Shown here: positions 15,822 to 23,926 of the stretch, one piece after another
Numbering within the stretch: position 1 is the first letter of the stretch
Layout: each line of letters opens with the position of its first letter
Source of the DNA: Eubacteriaceae bacterium
GTDB lineage: Bacteria > Bacillota > Clostridia > Lachnospirales > Lachnospiraceae
Direction: 5' to 3'
DNA length: 58,307 bases
Assembly (NCBI GenBank): GCA_910574015.1
Contig: CAJSYQ010000022.1
Span: forward strand, 2,998 to 61,304
Made by a program: the position numbers and the translations under genes
The notes under the pieces: generated by a model
What the model was told of the DNA's origin: nothing
Database searches by the model: none
What the model saw: the letters and a program-made list of their open reading frames with translations, nothing else

Positions 15822-16565
15822 TTATTTCCCGGAAAAGGAAACATCTTTTTGTGCTTTCTCATACATAACTGCCACTTTTTCCCGCACATAGGCGCCCAGA
15901 TGTTTTTTTGTCTCCCTATCCAGCTTATCGGGGTAGACAGGTTCTCCAAATTCGATGCGGATGTCTCCTTTATGTATCCAGGGAAGGCAGTTCTCAAAGA
16001 TTTCCTCGGTTCCATGAAAGCAGACCGGTACGATAGGGCATTTTCCTTTCAGGGCGATCTTCATGCTGCCCTCCTTGAATTCTAACAGTGTATCGGTGGC
16101 ATTGCGGGTGCCTTCCGGTGCGATATAGATGGAATAACCTTCCCCCACAAGGGAAATTGCTTTCAGAATAATATTCAAATTTTGTTTTACATCACCGCGG
16201 TCCATAAAAAGGCAGTTAAGAAAATACATCCACTGTGCCACACAGGGCATTTTTTTAATTTCCTTTTTTGAAATAAAGGCAGTCTGGTTCGGCACTACGG
16301 CATAGGCAAGAATAATGTCATAAAAGCTTCGATGGTTGGCCGCATACATAACTGGCGTATCCTGCGGGATATTTTCGATTCCGACAATGGTCTTGCGGCA
16401 GCCGGATAAAAGCATTACCAGAGTAAAAGCACCCCGGACCATACACTGTGCCAGCCGCGCTGCTTTCATCGGATCGATCTTCTGCAATATAAATGCCACT
16501 AGGTACATGGGCAGGCTCAGGATTGAGATCAGTACATATAATAGTAAGATCAATATGGTTCTCAT
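15822..16565 (-). CDS. 1-acyl-sn-glycerol-3-phosphate acyltransferase (PlsC family)
   Basis: From the ATG ending at 16565 (GGAGG upstream) the protein has 247 residues. An N-terminal hydrophobic helix (about 3-27) anchors it to the membrane. Catalytic motif I is NHRSFYD, of the NHx4D type, and motif III is APEGTRN, of the EGTR type; VPVCFHG is the later conserved block. It would acylate lysophosphatidic acid to phosphatidic acid in phospholipid synthesis. It starts 17 bases after the vanY-like gene stop and is probably co-transcribed with it. Substrate inferred from family. Confidence 0.88.
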   Translation of the reverse strand: MRTILILLLYVLISILSLPMYLVAFILQKIDPMKAARLAQCMVRGAFTLVMLLSGCRKTIVGIENIPQDTPVMYAANHRSFYDIILAYAVVPNQTAFISKKEIKKMPCVAQWMYFLNCLFMDRGDVKQNLNIILKAISLVGEGYSIYIAPEGTRNATDTLLEFKEGSMKIALKGKCPIVPVCFHGTEEIFENCLPWIHKGDIRIEFGEPVYPDKLDRETKKHLGAYVREKVAVMYEKAQKDVSFSGK

Positions 16566-16582
16566 AGTTTCCTCCATTGACA

Positions 16583-17515
16583 TTATGGTTTCTTCTTCTT
16601 CGGTTTTGGAGTGGCGTATTTTACCCTATCCGGGTCTTCCACGTCCACACCGGTGTTCTCTTCATTCCCATCACAGCTGACATTGTAATATTCTTCCATG
16701 GTGAGCTTGTGTTTATACAGATAGGTGGCGACAGTCACTCCCACGAAACGGATATGCCATGGTTCATAATGATATCCGGTCACTTTGGACTTGCCGTCAG
16801 GATACCGCACAATATACCCATATTTGTGGGCATTTTTCGCAACCCATTTTCCTTCCTTTGTGCTGCCGAAGGTCTGGGAGAGCTGACAGCCGACACTTCG
16901 CGCAGAAATATCGATGGTCAGTCCGGTCTGATGCTCGCTGCTCCCCGGTTTCGCCGATATTTTGTCCGTGGCATTCTTCCCCCGGGAAGCCACATTCCGG
17001 TTATAGATCTGTTCCTGTCTGGCATAGGAACGGTAGCCGGATACGCCATAGAGGATCACCTTGTCCTTTTCGGCGGCCCGGAACATTTTTTCCAGAGCAG
17101 CGGCGGCCGCTTTCCGGAGTTTTCGCTTATCGTCTCTGTAGGCAAAACTAAAGCGGATCTTTGGTTCCGTCAGATCTGAAGGAGCATAAGTGGACGGCAG
17201 AAGATAATTGCGGTTTACAAGCGCCGTATAGCTGCCTGGAATCGTATCGAGAGGAACCGAATGTGTAGCTTCCAGAATAGAATCCAGATCCTCCGGCAGA
17301 AGACTGTTTACCGCGGGGGCGGTAGTTACAGCACTTTCCGATGCGGCGCTTGTCCCCGGCGGCGACGTGGTCTCACTGCCGGCTGATGCCGATGGCGGTG
17401 TGATTCCTGGCGGCATCGGCATTGATGTGACATCCCTATGGTTCATATAGAACAGAAACAAAAGACCTGCTCCCAATATGACAACAGCCAGTATGGATAG
17501 GCTTATACGCTTCAT
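16583..17515 (-). CDS. D-alanyl-D-alanine carboxypeptidase, VanY/M15B family
   Basis: The start is at the ATG ending at 17515 (GAGGAC upstream); 310 residues. An N-terminal membrane helix (about 5-22) serves as signal anchor, followed by a Ser/Thr/Pro-rich linker (about 30-75). The M15B catalytic domain (about 115-275) contains GYRSYARQEQIYN, the zinc-binding SEHQTGLTIDI (SxHxxGxxxD) and EPWHIRFVG, whose His is the third ligand. It trims terminal D-Ala from peptidoglycan stem peptides outside the membrane. The final residues are a Pro/Lys-rich tail (PKPKKKKP). It is preceded by an unusual structured leader (17540-17658). Confidence 0.9.
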   Translation of the reverse strand: MKRISLSILAVVILGAGLLFLFYMNHRDVTSMPMPPGITPPSASAGSETTSPPGTSAASESAVTTAPAVNSLLPEDLDSILEATHSVPLDTIPGSYTALVNRNYLLPSTYAPSDLTEPKIRFSFAYRDDKRKLRKAAAAALEKMFRAAEKDKVILYGVSGYRSYARQEQIYNRNVASRGKNATDKISAKPGSSEHQTGLTIDISARSVGCQLSQTFGSTKEGKWVAKNAHKYGYIVRYPDGKSKVTGYHYEPWHIRFVGVTVATYLYKHKLTMEEYYNVSCDGNEENTGVDVEDPDRVKYATPKPKKKKP

Positions 17516-17539
17516 ACAAAAATCGTCCTCAATTCTAAA

Positions 17540-17658
17540 CAATATAATAACCCGGCGGTACCGCCGGGCCAGCTCAACGGCGCCAATTGAACCTAACGAA
17601 CGCATTCACAAAATAGCGGTTTAAGAAGCGGGTTCAAATTGGCGCCGTTGAGCTACCT
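17540..17658 (-). ncRNA. Putative structured leader or small RNA between queT and the vanY-like gene
   Basis: On the minus strand, a predicted transcript starting near 17658 immediately forms a long stem. The right arm (17631-17654) and left arm (17571-17593) pair over 23 bases with one bulged base, built on CTCAACGGCGCCAATT, around a 37-base loop. It then reaches a perfect 18-base palindrome CCCGGCGGTACCGCCGGG (17551-17568) followed by TTATTATATT. The second hairpin looks like a terminator or attenuator 36 bases before the vanY-like start. It matches no riboswitch class I know. Confidence 0.5.
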
Positions 17659-17664
17659 ATCAGC

Positions 17665-17693
17665 ATTATACCCTTAATATGTGGAAAAATCAA
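17665..17693 (-). promoter_or_regulatory. Promoter driving the structured leader and vanY-like gene
   Basis: Minus strand: TTGATT (17693-17688), a 17-base spacer, and a perfect TATAAT (17670-17665). The -35 box overlaps the queT stop codon. Confidence 0.7.
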
Positions 17694-18184
17694 TTATTTT
17701 CGCATTGAAATAGCTGTTTCCGGAAAGGATTCAGAGCGAAGAGAAGCATCATGCCCAGAATATAACATGAGATCACTTCTCCGGCACCAACTGTTGCCAT
17801 AAGATAAGGAATGGCATCCGGCACATCATAGGCAAAGCGGAGTACATAGGGGACAATAATCATATTGGCGGCAATGGGAGGGAGAGGGACCAGCCATCTG
17901 CAGCGGCGCAGGGCATAGGAACCCAGTGCTCCCAACAGTGTGGCGCAGGTGCCAAAAAGGATATCCAACGGTGCGCAGCCCGTAAAGAGGTTGCTGAGCA
18001 GACACCCGATGGTGACGCCGGGGATGGCGGCAGGGGTAAAAAAGGGAAGGATGGTCAGTGCCTCGGAAATTCGTACCTGGACAGTGCCACTGGCCATTCC
18101 AAAGGCATTGCTGAAAAAGGTCAGCACAACATAAAGAGCAGCGATCAGGGCTGCCTGAGAGGTAAATAATACTTTCTTGTTCAT
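17690..18184 (-). CDS. queT: QueT-family queuosine precursor transporter (ECF S component)
   Basis: The start is the ATG ending at 18184 with AAGGAG upstream; the longer frame would run through the riboswitch. 164 residues with about six hydrophobic helices. The sequence MNKKVLFTSQAALIAALYVVLT and a VRISEALTILPFF motif are typical of QueT. It would be the substrate-binding S component of an energy-coupling-factor transporter for preQ1 or queuine, used in tRNA modification. The preQ1-I riboswitch directly upstream independently supports this assignment. Confidence 0.93.
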   Translation of the reverse strand: MNKKVLFTSQAALIAALYVVLTFFSNAFGMASGTVQVRISEALTILPFFTPAAIPGVTIGCLLSNLFTGCAPLDILFGTCATLLGALGSYALRRCRWLVPLPPIAANMIIVPYVLRFAYDVPDAIPYLMATVGAGEVISCYILGMMLLFALNPFRKQLFQCENN

Positions 18185-18193
18185 TTGTTTGAT

Positions 18194-18235
18194 CTCCTTA
18201 GTTTTGTTTAATGAGTGGATGGTTTCGAACACTCA
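18194..18235 (-). promoter_or_regulatory. preQ1-I riboswitch
   Basis: Minus strand: stem P1 is formed by TGAGTG (18235-18230) and CACTCA, with the invariant TTC just after the first arm. An A-rich tail ending ACTAAGGAG (18202-18194) follows. This is the layout of class I preQ1 aptamers, where the tail pairs into the loop. The tail contains the queT ribosome binding site, so ligand binding should block translation. Confidence 0.88.
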
Positions 18236-18270
18236 GCCGGGCATTGACCCGACAGGGACAGCAGCCTTAT

Positions 18271-18540
18271 TTATTCTGCTGCAGCTTTCTGCTCTGCCGT
18301 GTATGCTTCACGGATCGCATGGGCCAGTTGGTCTGCACAGGACGTATTTTTGAAGCCGCATTTGATATCCTTGCAGCGCTCTTCGATCCAGTCCACGGTC
18401 ATGCCTTCAATAAGGGCTGGGATTGCCTGGAGATTGCCGTTACAGCCGCCATAAAATTTTACATTTGAGACGATATCGCCGTTGATCTCCAGATCGATCT
18501 GGGTGGAGCAGGTGCCTTTCGTCTTATATGTATACTTCAC
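18271..18540 (-). CDS. TSCPD domain-containing protein (TIGR03905 family)
   Basis: The 89-residue protein starts at a GTG (18540-18538) after AAAGGAGG. It contains TKGTCSTQIDLEI, KFYGGCNGNLQAIPALIEG and KNTSCADQLAHAIREAY, with the conserved cysteines of the TSCPD domain, which is also found at the C-terminus of some ribonucleotide reductases. Stand-alone members occur widely in Clostridia and have no established role; metal binding through the cysteines is plausible. It lies upstream of the queT riboswitch on the same strand, so read-through into queT is possible. Confidence 0.88.
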   Translation of the reverse strand: MKYTYKTKGTCSTQIDLEINGDIVSNVKFYGGCNGNLQAIPALIEGMTVDWIEERCKDIKCGFKNTSCADQLAHAIREAYTAEQKAAAE

Positions 18541-18608
18541 ACTCTCTGCCTCCTTTCAGGGTATTGGGGAGTAATATGTCCCCAAAACACATTCTAACGA
18601 AAAAGCGC

Positions 18609-18637
18609 TTGTTTGTCAAAATAATTCAGTGTATAAT
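18609..18637 (+). promoter_or_regulatory. Promoter of the CCA-adding enzyme gene
   Basis: TTGTTT (18609-18614) and a perfect TATAAT (18632-18637) are separated by 17 bases, about 58 bases before the start codon. Confidence 0.65.
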
Positions 18638-18694
18638 TAAGGTATAAAAAAAGTGCCGTTTATTCAGGGCACTGGGACGACAGGGGAGAGGATA

Positions 18695-20095
18695 GTGAGA
18701 ATTCCGGAAAATGTAGACTATATAATAAAAATTCTTGAAGAGAACGGGTTTGAGGCGTATGCGGTGGGCGGCTGCGTCCGTGATATGGTGATGGGGCGTG
18801 AACCGGATGACTGGGATATCACGACATCTGCGGAACCGCTGGAGGTGAAAGCGCTTTTTCACCGGACCATCGATACGGGGATCCAGCATGGTACGGTGAC
18901 AGTCATGATCGGAAACGAGGGCTATGAGGTAACGACCTACCGGAGGGATGGCGACTATGAGGATCACCGTCACCCCTCGGCAGTGGTCTTTACGCCCAAC
19001 CTGCTGGAGGATCTCAAACGCCGTGATTTCACCATCAATGCCATGGCCTTTAATCCCACGGCGGGAATCGTGGATGAATTTGAGGGGATACAGGATATAC
19101 AGAGGAAATGCATCCGCTGTGTGGGCGAGGCAGGAGAGCGGTTTGAGGAAGATGCCCTCCGCATGCTGCGAGGGATCCGTTTTGCTGCCCAGCTGGAATT
19201 TGGGATAGAAGTAAAAACATTATCTGCTATACGGGAGAAGGCACCCACTCTTGTGAATGTGAGTGCGGAGCGCATCCGTACCGAGCTGACGAAGCTGCTT
19301 CTGGCGGATGCCTCAGACCGTCTGATGTTTGCCGTACAGACCGGACTGAGCAGGTATTTCCTGCCGGAGCTGGATGCCATGATCGCCACATCACAGAATA
19401 ATCCACATCACTGTTTTGACGTGGGCAATCACAGTCTGGAGGCAGTGCGGCAGATCAACAGGCTGTGGAAAAAAGGGGATATAGAAGGGATACCGCGGGA
19501 GGAAAAGGATCATATTATTCTTGTGTATGCGGCGCTTCTGCACGATGTGTCGAAACCGGGCTGCCGGATAACGGACGATGAGGGGATCGATCATTTTCAC
19601 AATCATAATGAGCTGGCGGCGGATAAGGCGGAGCAGATCCTGAAGAGACTGAAATTTGACAACGATACGATTTCCCTTGTGACAAGAATCATCCGCTATC
19701 ATGACAGCCGGCATGAAAATTGTCTGATCGATGGGGAATATTCGCCGAAAGGAAAGCGCGCTATGCGCCGGCTGATGAACCGGATCGGTTCTTCTGCCAT
19801 GCCGTACCTCTTTGCACTACAGCGTGCGGATCTGCTGGCACAGAGCGATTATGACCGGACGGAGAAGCTTGCCAAGCTGGAGGCGGCGCAGCGCTGCTAT
19901 CAAGAAATATGTCTGGCAGGAGAGGCGGTTACCAGAAAGGATCTCGCCATCAGCGGCAGAGATCTTCAGTCCATGGGTATACAGCCGGGGCCGGAGATGG
20001 GTAAGCTGCTGGAGCGGCTTTTGGAGACTGTCCTGGAGGATCCGTCCAAGAATACGGCGGAGGAACTGAGAAAGCTGGTGGATATGTATATGTGA
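18695..20095 (+). CDS. cca: CCA tRNA nucleotidyltransferase with HD domain
   Basis: The start is a GTG at 18695 with GGGGAGAGG upstream; 466 residues. The class II nucleotidyltransferase head shows AYAVGGCVRDMVMG and the catalytic DDWDIT (Asp-x-Asp). ITTYRRDGDY-like and LKRRDFTINAMA motifs follow, then the RNA-binding helical domain (ALRMLRGIRFAAQLEF). The central part carries an HD phosphohydrolase domain (AALLHDVSKPG, IIRYHDSRHE). It adds or repairs the 3' CCA of tRNAs. Bracketed by its own promoter and a bidirectional terminator, so it is a single-gene unit. Confidence 0.95.
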   Translation: MRIPENVDYIIKILEENGFEAYAVGGCVRDMVMGREPDDWDITTSAEPLEVKALFHRTIDTGIQHGTVTVMIGNEGYEVTTYRRDGDYEDHRHPSAVVFTPNLLEDLKRRDFTINAMAFNPTAGIVDEFEGIQDIQRKCIRCVGEAGERFEEDALRMLRGIRFAAQLEFGIEVKTLSAIREKAPTLVNVSAERIRTELTKLLLADASDRLMFAVQTGLSRYFLPELDAMIATSQNNPHHCFDVGNHSLEAVRQINRLWKKGDIEGIPREEKDHIILVYAALLHDVSKPGCRITDDEGIDHFHNHNELAADKAEQILKRLKFDNDTISLVTRIIRYHDSRHENCLIDGEYSPKGKRAMRRLMNRIGSSAMPYLFALQRADLLAQSDYDRTEKLAKLEAAQRCYQEICLAGEAVTRKDLAISGRDLQSMGIQPGPEMGKLLERLLETVLEDPSKNTAEELRKLVDMYM

Positions 20096-20101
20096 TCCGA
20101 T

Positions 20102-20142
20102 GAAAAACGCCCATTTGGACCGAGGTAAAATGGGCGTTTTTC
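20102..20142. terminator. Bidirectional intrinsic terminator between cca and hydF
   Basis: GAAAAACGCCCATTT (20102-20116) pairs exactly with AAATGGGCGTTTTTC (20128-20142), with T-runs on both strands. It serves two convergent genes. Confidence 0.9.
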
Positions 20143-20144
20143 AC

Positions 20145-21356
20145 TTATAACAAATCGCAGTAGCCCGGTAAGGGGGAGATGCTTCTTTTTAGCACTCCCT
20201 TGAGCTGGGCTATTAGTGTGCCATAATTTACAATGGGAACCTGCTGGTCTTTTGCCCGGGCGATGCGGGAAGACATCTCCTTAGCATTCAGGGTACATCC
20301 GCCGCAGTGCACCACCATCTTATAGCGGGAAAGATCTTCAGGAAACTCACCGCCGCTGGCGGTCTCGAAGATAAGCTCTCTTCCTGTATATTCCCGAATC
20401 CAGCGGGGTAGCTTTACGGTGCCGATGTCCTCGCACTGACGGTGGTGGGTACAGCCCTCTGCCATCAGAATAATATCTCCGTCTGTAAGAGCTTCCATGG
20501 CGGCCACTCCTTCAATCTGTGTTTTCAGATCGCCCTTGTAGCGGGAGAACAGGATAGAGAAGGAGGTGAGGGGGACAGTATCCGGAGTATCCCTGTCAGC
20601 CCTGGCAAAAGCCTGGGAGTCTGTGATGACAAGCCGGGGCGGCTGTCCCAGCCGGGCCAGAGTTTCGGAGAGCTCGGTATCCCGGCAGGCGGCGGCGATG
20701 GCGCCGGATTCAAGTATGTCCCGGATCACCTGCTGCTGTGGCAGGATCAGCCTGCCCTTCGGTGCGGATGAATCAATGGGGATCACCAGGACTACCAGAT
20801 CGCCTGGAGCCAGAAGATCTCCCACGAGCCGGGGACCTGGATCGCTGGCGGGGAGCCGCCGGCCGATCATTTCCTTCAGCTCTTCCACATGATAACCGGT
20901 TTTGGCGCTGACGCATATATCCCCCGGAAGGGCTGCGTCCAGGCAGCTGCCGGCCCATTCATCCTGTTTATTCAGGATCACCAGAGAGGGGATACCTTTC
21001 TCCTTCGTGATATCAAGGATTGTCTGCTCCAATGAAAAGTCGCGGACAGCTTGGGCGCCGTCTGCGACTATCAGGGCAATATCCGTTTTGTTCAGAACAC
21101 TCTTTGCCTTCTTCACCCGTTCTGTTCCCAGTGCTCCCTCATCATCCAGTCCGGGAGTATCCACGAATATAACGGGACCAAGGGGCAGAAGTTCCATTGC
21201 CTTGTATACCGGATCTGTCGTGGTTCCCGGCACATCGGATACGATGGCCAGGTCCTGTCCGGTAATGGCGTTGATCAGACTGGATTTCCCCGCATTGCGG
21301 CGCCCGAAGAGGGCAATATGGAGACGTTCTCCATTAGGTGTACGGTTCATGGACAT
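20145..21356 (-). CDS. hydF: [FeFe] hydrogenase H-cluster maturation GTPase HydF
   Basis: 403 residues. The N-terminal GTPase domain has G1 GRRNAGKSSLIN (14-25), G2/G3 around DVPGTTTDPV and DTPGLDDEG, and G4 NKQDEW. The central dimerisation domain precedes a C-terminal [4Fe-4S]-binding region with EGCTHHRQCED (the CxH part) and VHCGGCTLN (the HCxxC part). HydF is the scaffold that receives the diiron subcluster from HydE/HydG and delivers it to HydA. This implies the organism makes a [FeFe] hydrogenase; hydE, hydG and hydA are not in the window. Confidence 0.95.
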   Translation of the reverse strand: MSMNRTPNGERLHIALFGRRNAGKSSLINAITGQDLAIVSDVPGTTTDPVYKAMELLPLGPVIFVDTPGLDDEGALGTERVKKAKSVLNKTDIALIVADGAQAVRDFSLEQTILDITKEKGIPSLVILNKQDEWAGSCLDAALPGDICVSAKTGYHVEELKEMIGRRLPASDPGPRLVGDLLAPGDLVVLVIPIDSSAPKGRLILPQQQVIRDILESGAIAAACRDTELSETLARLGQPPRLVITDSQAFARADRDTPDTVPLTSFSILFSRYKGDLKTQIEGVAAMEALTDGDIILMAEGCTHHRQCEDIGTVKLPRWIREYTGRELIFETASGGEFPEDLSRYKMVVHCGGCTLNAKEMSSRIARAKDQQVPIVNYGTLIAQLKGVLKRSISPLPGYCDLL

Positions 21357-21379
21357 AATGCTTCACTTTCCTGTCTTGA

Positions 21380-21748
21380 TTATTTGATGATAGTAATGTT
21401 CCCCAGCAGCGGCAGCTTCTTTGCCTCGCCGGAGCAGGCGTTCAGTATGCCCAGGATGGCAAAGGCAACCCAGAAAGCAAACAATGCCAGGTATAAAATA
21501 ATGGTAACCGGCACGGCCAGCAGGCCGAAGGTAACAATGCTCACAACAAAGGTAATGATACCGGCTGCGATAGAAAGAGCCACTGTGGCGATGCACAGAA
21601 CCAGTCCCTGATTGGCATGGAACCTTGCATACTGGGAATCTTTGGCGGCGAAGATGGGAACAAGAACTAGCAGACCCAGATAGGCGAGAATTCCCATTGC
21701 CTTGTTACTTGTTACATCTTCTGTGTTGAAAACAATATTTTCTTCCAT
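21380..21748 (-). CDS. DUF4870-like membrane protein
   Basis: 122 residues with about three hydrophobic helices (roughly 17-35, 50-75 and 78-105) and the stretch KDSQYARFHANQGLVL, the usual mark of this small membrane family. AGAGGAG precedes the ATG. Its role is unknown. It lies 23 bases upstream of hydF on the same strand and is probably in the same transcript. Confidence 0.7.
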   Translation of the reverse strand: MEENIVFNTEDVTSNKAMGILAYLGLLVLVPIFAAKDSQYARFHANQGLVLCIATVALSIAAGIITFVVSIVTFGLLAVPVTIILYLALFAFWVAFAILGILNACSGEAKKLPLLGNITIIK

Positions 21749-21894
21749 TATAAAATATAACTCCTCTCTTCTGATAAATGTTTATCTGAACCTGATATCA
21801 TAATATTATATATTAGTGTTTTTTGCAAGTGAAACTGCTTGTACAGAGTATTTTTTTGTGTTAAAATAAAGAAAACGTAAGAGGAGGTCAGGTT

Positions 21895-22047
21895 ATGGAA
21901 CAGTTTTTTACAGACGATGACCTGTTTGGTCTTTTGGAAGAGCTGGATAAAGAAGAAGCAGCACTAGATGAGATGGAAGAGGATCTTGAAATGGAAGCTT
22001 CTAACCGGCGGTATCAGGAAATTATCCGCAAGCACAGGATAGAATAA
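21895..22047 (+). CDS. 50-residue acidic small protein
   Basis: GAGGAGG lies seven bases before an ATG at 21895. The frame encodes MEQFFTDDDLFGLLEELDK, then a Glu-rich helix and RRYQEIIRKHRIE before TAA at 22045-22047. The stop lies at the foot of a strong terminator hairpin. The sequence is strongly amphipathic and acidic, probably helical. No family recognised. Ribosome binding site, size and terminator together support a real gene. Confidence 0.6.
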   Translation: MEQFFTDDDLFGLLEELDKEEAALDEMEEDLEMEASNRRYQEIIRKHRIE

Positions 22048-22077
22048 GAACCTCCACAAATGGGAGGTTCTTATTTT
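22044..22077. terminator. Bidirectional intrinsic terminator
   Basis: ATAAGAACCTCC (22044-22055) pairs with GGAGGTTCTTAT (22063-22074), followed by TTTT. It ends the small plus-strand gene and meets the 3' end of the minus-strand acyltransferase pseudogene. Confidence 0.8.
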
Positions 22078-23179
22078 AGTTTGCAGGGTGATTGGCTCTT
22101 TTCGACAGCCATTTGTCAATCCATTTAAATAAAGGCCGTTCGATTATCTGAATCCGGATGATATCAATTACAGTACATATGGCATAGACAGAAACAACGG
22201 ATATAATAGCATGAACAATGAATGAGTAACTATGAAAAACCACGGCATTTTTTAATGTATCTTTCCACAGCCACTGCCGCATGGTATCGGAATTGGCATG
22301 AATAAGTAACACACCAAAGGTGGATGCAGCGACAGTGTTGATAACAGGATTGTATTTGAGTTTTAGATTTTTAAAGAATAAGAAGGCGCTGACCGCTGTT
22401 AAAACAGCCAGTATTTTATTACTGTCTGATACAAAATAGTAAAAGGCCGGATTTCTATTTGTCTGATAGCGAAAAGCGGCAACCATAATACTTAACCAGG
22501 AGGTGAGCAGCGTTAAGATGGCTGCGTACCCCCATACCTTTCTATTTTCAAAATATTTCTTTGGGTAAAGTCTGATAAAACTTGCAATCAAGTACAATAC
22601 CATAAACCAGCCAACATAGGTAAAGGCAGCGGGAGCCTTTAAAAATGTCTGGAAGACAGATCCCACAAGCAGACAAAGCAGAATTAGCAATTTATGCTGT
22701 TTTTCGTTCATGGCATGGATCAACAGATTCAGATATGGTATAAATAGGAAAAAGACCAGATACGATCCTGTAAATCCTGCTCCAATGGAATAGATTACCA
22801 GGGATAGGGGAAGTACACTATTCAGCATGGAGCTGAGGGTAAAGGGGATATATCCACTAATGAGAAAACAGAGATAGATAACTATTTTGTAAAATTCAAT
22901 CTGCAGGAATAATTTTAAAAACTTTTTTACTGTGATTCTGGAGGTTCACATGAAATATCCGGTGATCAGAATAAAACAGTTAATTCCTGTTTTTCCTCCC
23001 CAGCCATATAATAAAGCAAACAAGGCATTTTTGGTCATTATGTTTTCTGGTCTGATCTGCAGCATCACACCAGAATTGACAATATAATGATGTGCGACAA
23101 TGCATATCATTGAGATAATACGGAATAATTCGATAGAAGAATCTCTTTTTTGCTGTATCTGATTTTGTATGTTATCCAT
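22076..23179 (-). pseudogene. Acyltransferase-3 family membrane protein broken by one in-frame TGA
   Basis: The frame runs from ATG (23179) to 22076 and is interrupted only by TGA at 22948-22946, between GYFM and TSRITVKKFLKL. The 39 codons between this TGA and the next Met are open and continue the family sequence, so one substitution explains the break. The N-terminal part has RDSSIELFRIISMICIVAHH, the catalytic-His helix of acyltransferase-3 proteins; the rest has about nine more helices. Such enzymes O-acetylate surface polysaccharides. Loss is probably recent because no other damage is seen. Confidence 0.85.
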
Positions 23180-23255
23180 AATAATATCCTCACTAATGTA
23201 TCGTTTTATCGCAGTCTTTTGTTAAAAATTATATAATAAATCATTCCGTTTCGCA

Positions 23256-23303
23256 ATAAAAAATGGCTGCTGGCAAGTCTTTTTAGACAAACCAGCATAC
23301 CAT
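23256..23303 (-). terminator. Terminator of the ispE operon
   Basis: Minus strand: ATGG and TGCTGG (23303-23292) pair with CCAGCA and CCAT (23273-23263), with an inner GTCT/AGAC stem, followed by TTTTTTA. Confidence 0.7.
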
Positions 23304-23359
23304 TGTCAGAGTTTTACATAATAATTGGATAAAATAATTTGATTCTTTATGGATAAAAT

Positions 23360-23443
23360 TTATTTCTTTGGATTATCGATCCGATAGGCGAATGCAGCAA
23401 TCGCTACAACCACCAGAACACCGATAATAATCTTTATTATCAT
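23360..23443 (-). CDS. 27-residue membrane peptide
   Basis: AAGGAG lies upstream of the ATG ending at 23443. The frame encodes a single hydrophobic helix (IIKIIIGVLVVVAIAAFAY) with a polar RIDNPKK tail. It is placed 35 bases after the secreted protein gene and before the operon terminator. Small single-helix peptides of this kind are easily missed; function unknown. Toxin-like activity is possible but there is no antitoxin signal. Confidence 0.5.
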   Translation of the reverse strand: MIIKIIIGVLVVVAIAAFAYRIDNPKK

Positions 23444-23478
23444 ATGCTGCGGCTCCTTTCCTCTTAGTTGATATGTAT

Positions 23479-23898
23479 CTAAGAGGAAAATGCACCGTCC
23501 TTTTCACCGTCCTGATCATGGATATAGCGAATGATCCAGGAACGGACATGAGGCTGCCTGTTCCATCTGCGGAGAGCGGAAGCAGTGTAAAGGGAGGAGA
23601 AGGAGAGATCGGTCTGCTCCGGGAGCATTCCGGTATCATCCATCCGGAAATTAGCCCTCTCCCTGCTCCGGATGCTGCCGGCAATAATGGTTTCGGCATC
23701 CCTTCTGCCCAGAATCTCCGATGTAGAGACATCACGATACGGCATAAGCAAGGTTCGCTGGAGCCTTGCCGCGGAGAGGGGGATATGGGACGGAGGGTTG
23801 ACAGAGCATGCAGCGGCAGACCCTGTCCGGGTACCGGACAGGGCTAAAACAGCAGTGATGATCAGAAATAACCATTTTCTGTATGTATGCCGTCTCAT
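23479..23898 (-). CDS. Secreted hypothetical protein
   Basis: 139 residues after a GGAGG site. There is a classic signal peptide, MRRHTYRKWLF then LIITAVLALSG, with probable cleavage near SAAA-CS around residue 30. The cysteine at 31 could suggest a lipoprotein but the lipobox is poor. The mature part is rich in Arg, Ser and Asp (SEILGRRDAETIIAG, SIRSRERANFRMDD) and has no recognised domain. It lies 28 bases after ispE in the same operon. Confidence 0.65.
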   Translation of the reverse strand: MRRHTYRKWLFLIITAVLALSGTRTGSAAACSVNPPSHIPLSAARLQRTLLMPYRDVSTSEILGRRDAETIIAGSIRSRERANFRMDDTGMLPEQTDLSFSSLYTASALRRWNRQPHVRSWIIRYIHDQDGEKDGAFSS

Positions 23899-23926
23899 GT
23901 TATCCTCCTATATAAAGTGCCGTTCT

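Noticed and set aside
16577-17179. 200-codon frame on the plus strand
   Set aside because: It is antisense to the VanY-like gene, whose zinc motifs are clear, and has no ribosome binding site.
17571-17654. tRNA gene
   Set aside because: TAGCTCAACGG and GGTTCAAAT look like D- and T-arm boxes but lie on opposite strands as arms of one inverted repeat. No acceptor stem or anticodon arm can be drawn.
22946-22948. TGA read as selenocysteine in the acyltransferase
   Set aside because: No SECIS-like hairpin follows directly, and the family has no selenoprotein members that I know of. A nonsense change is simpler.
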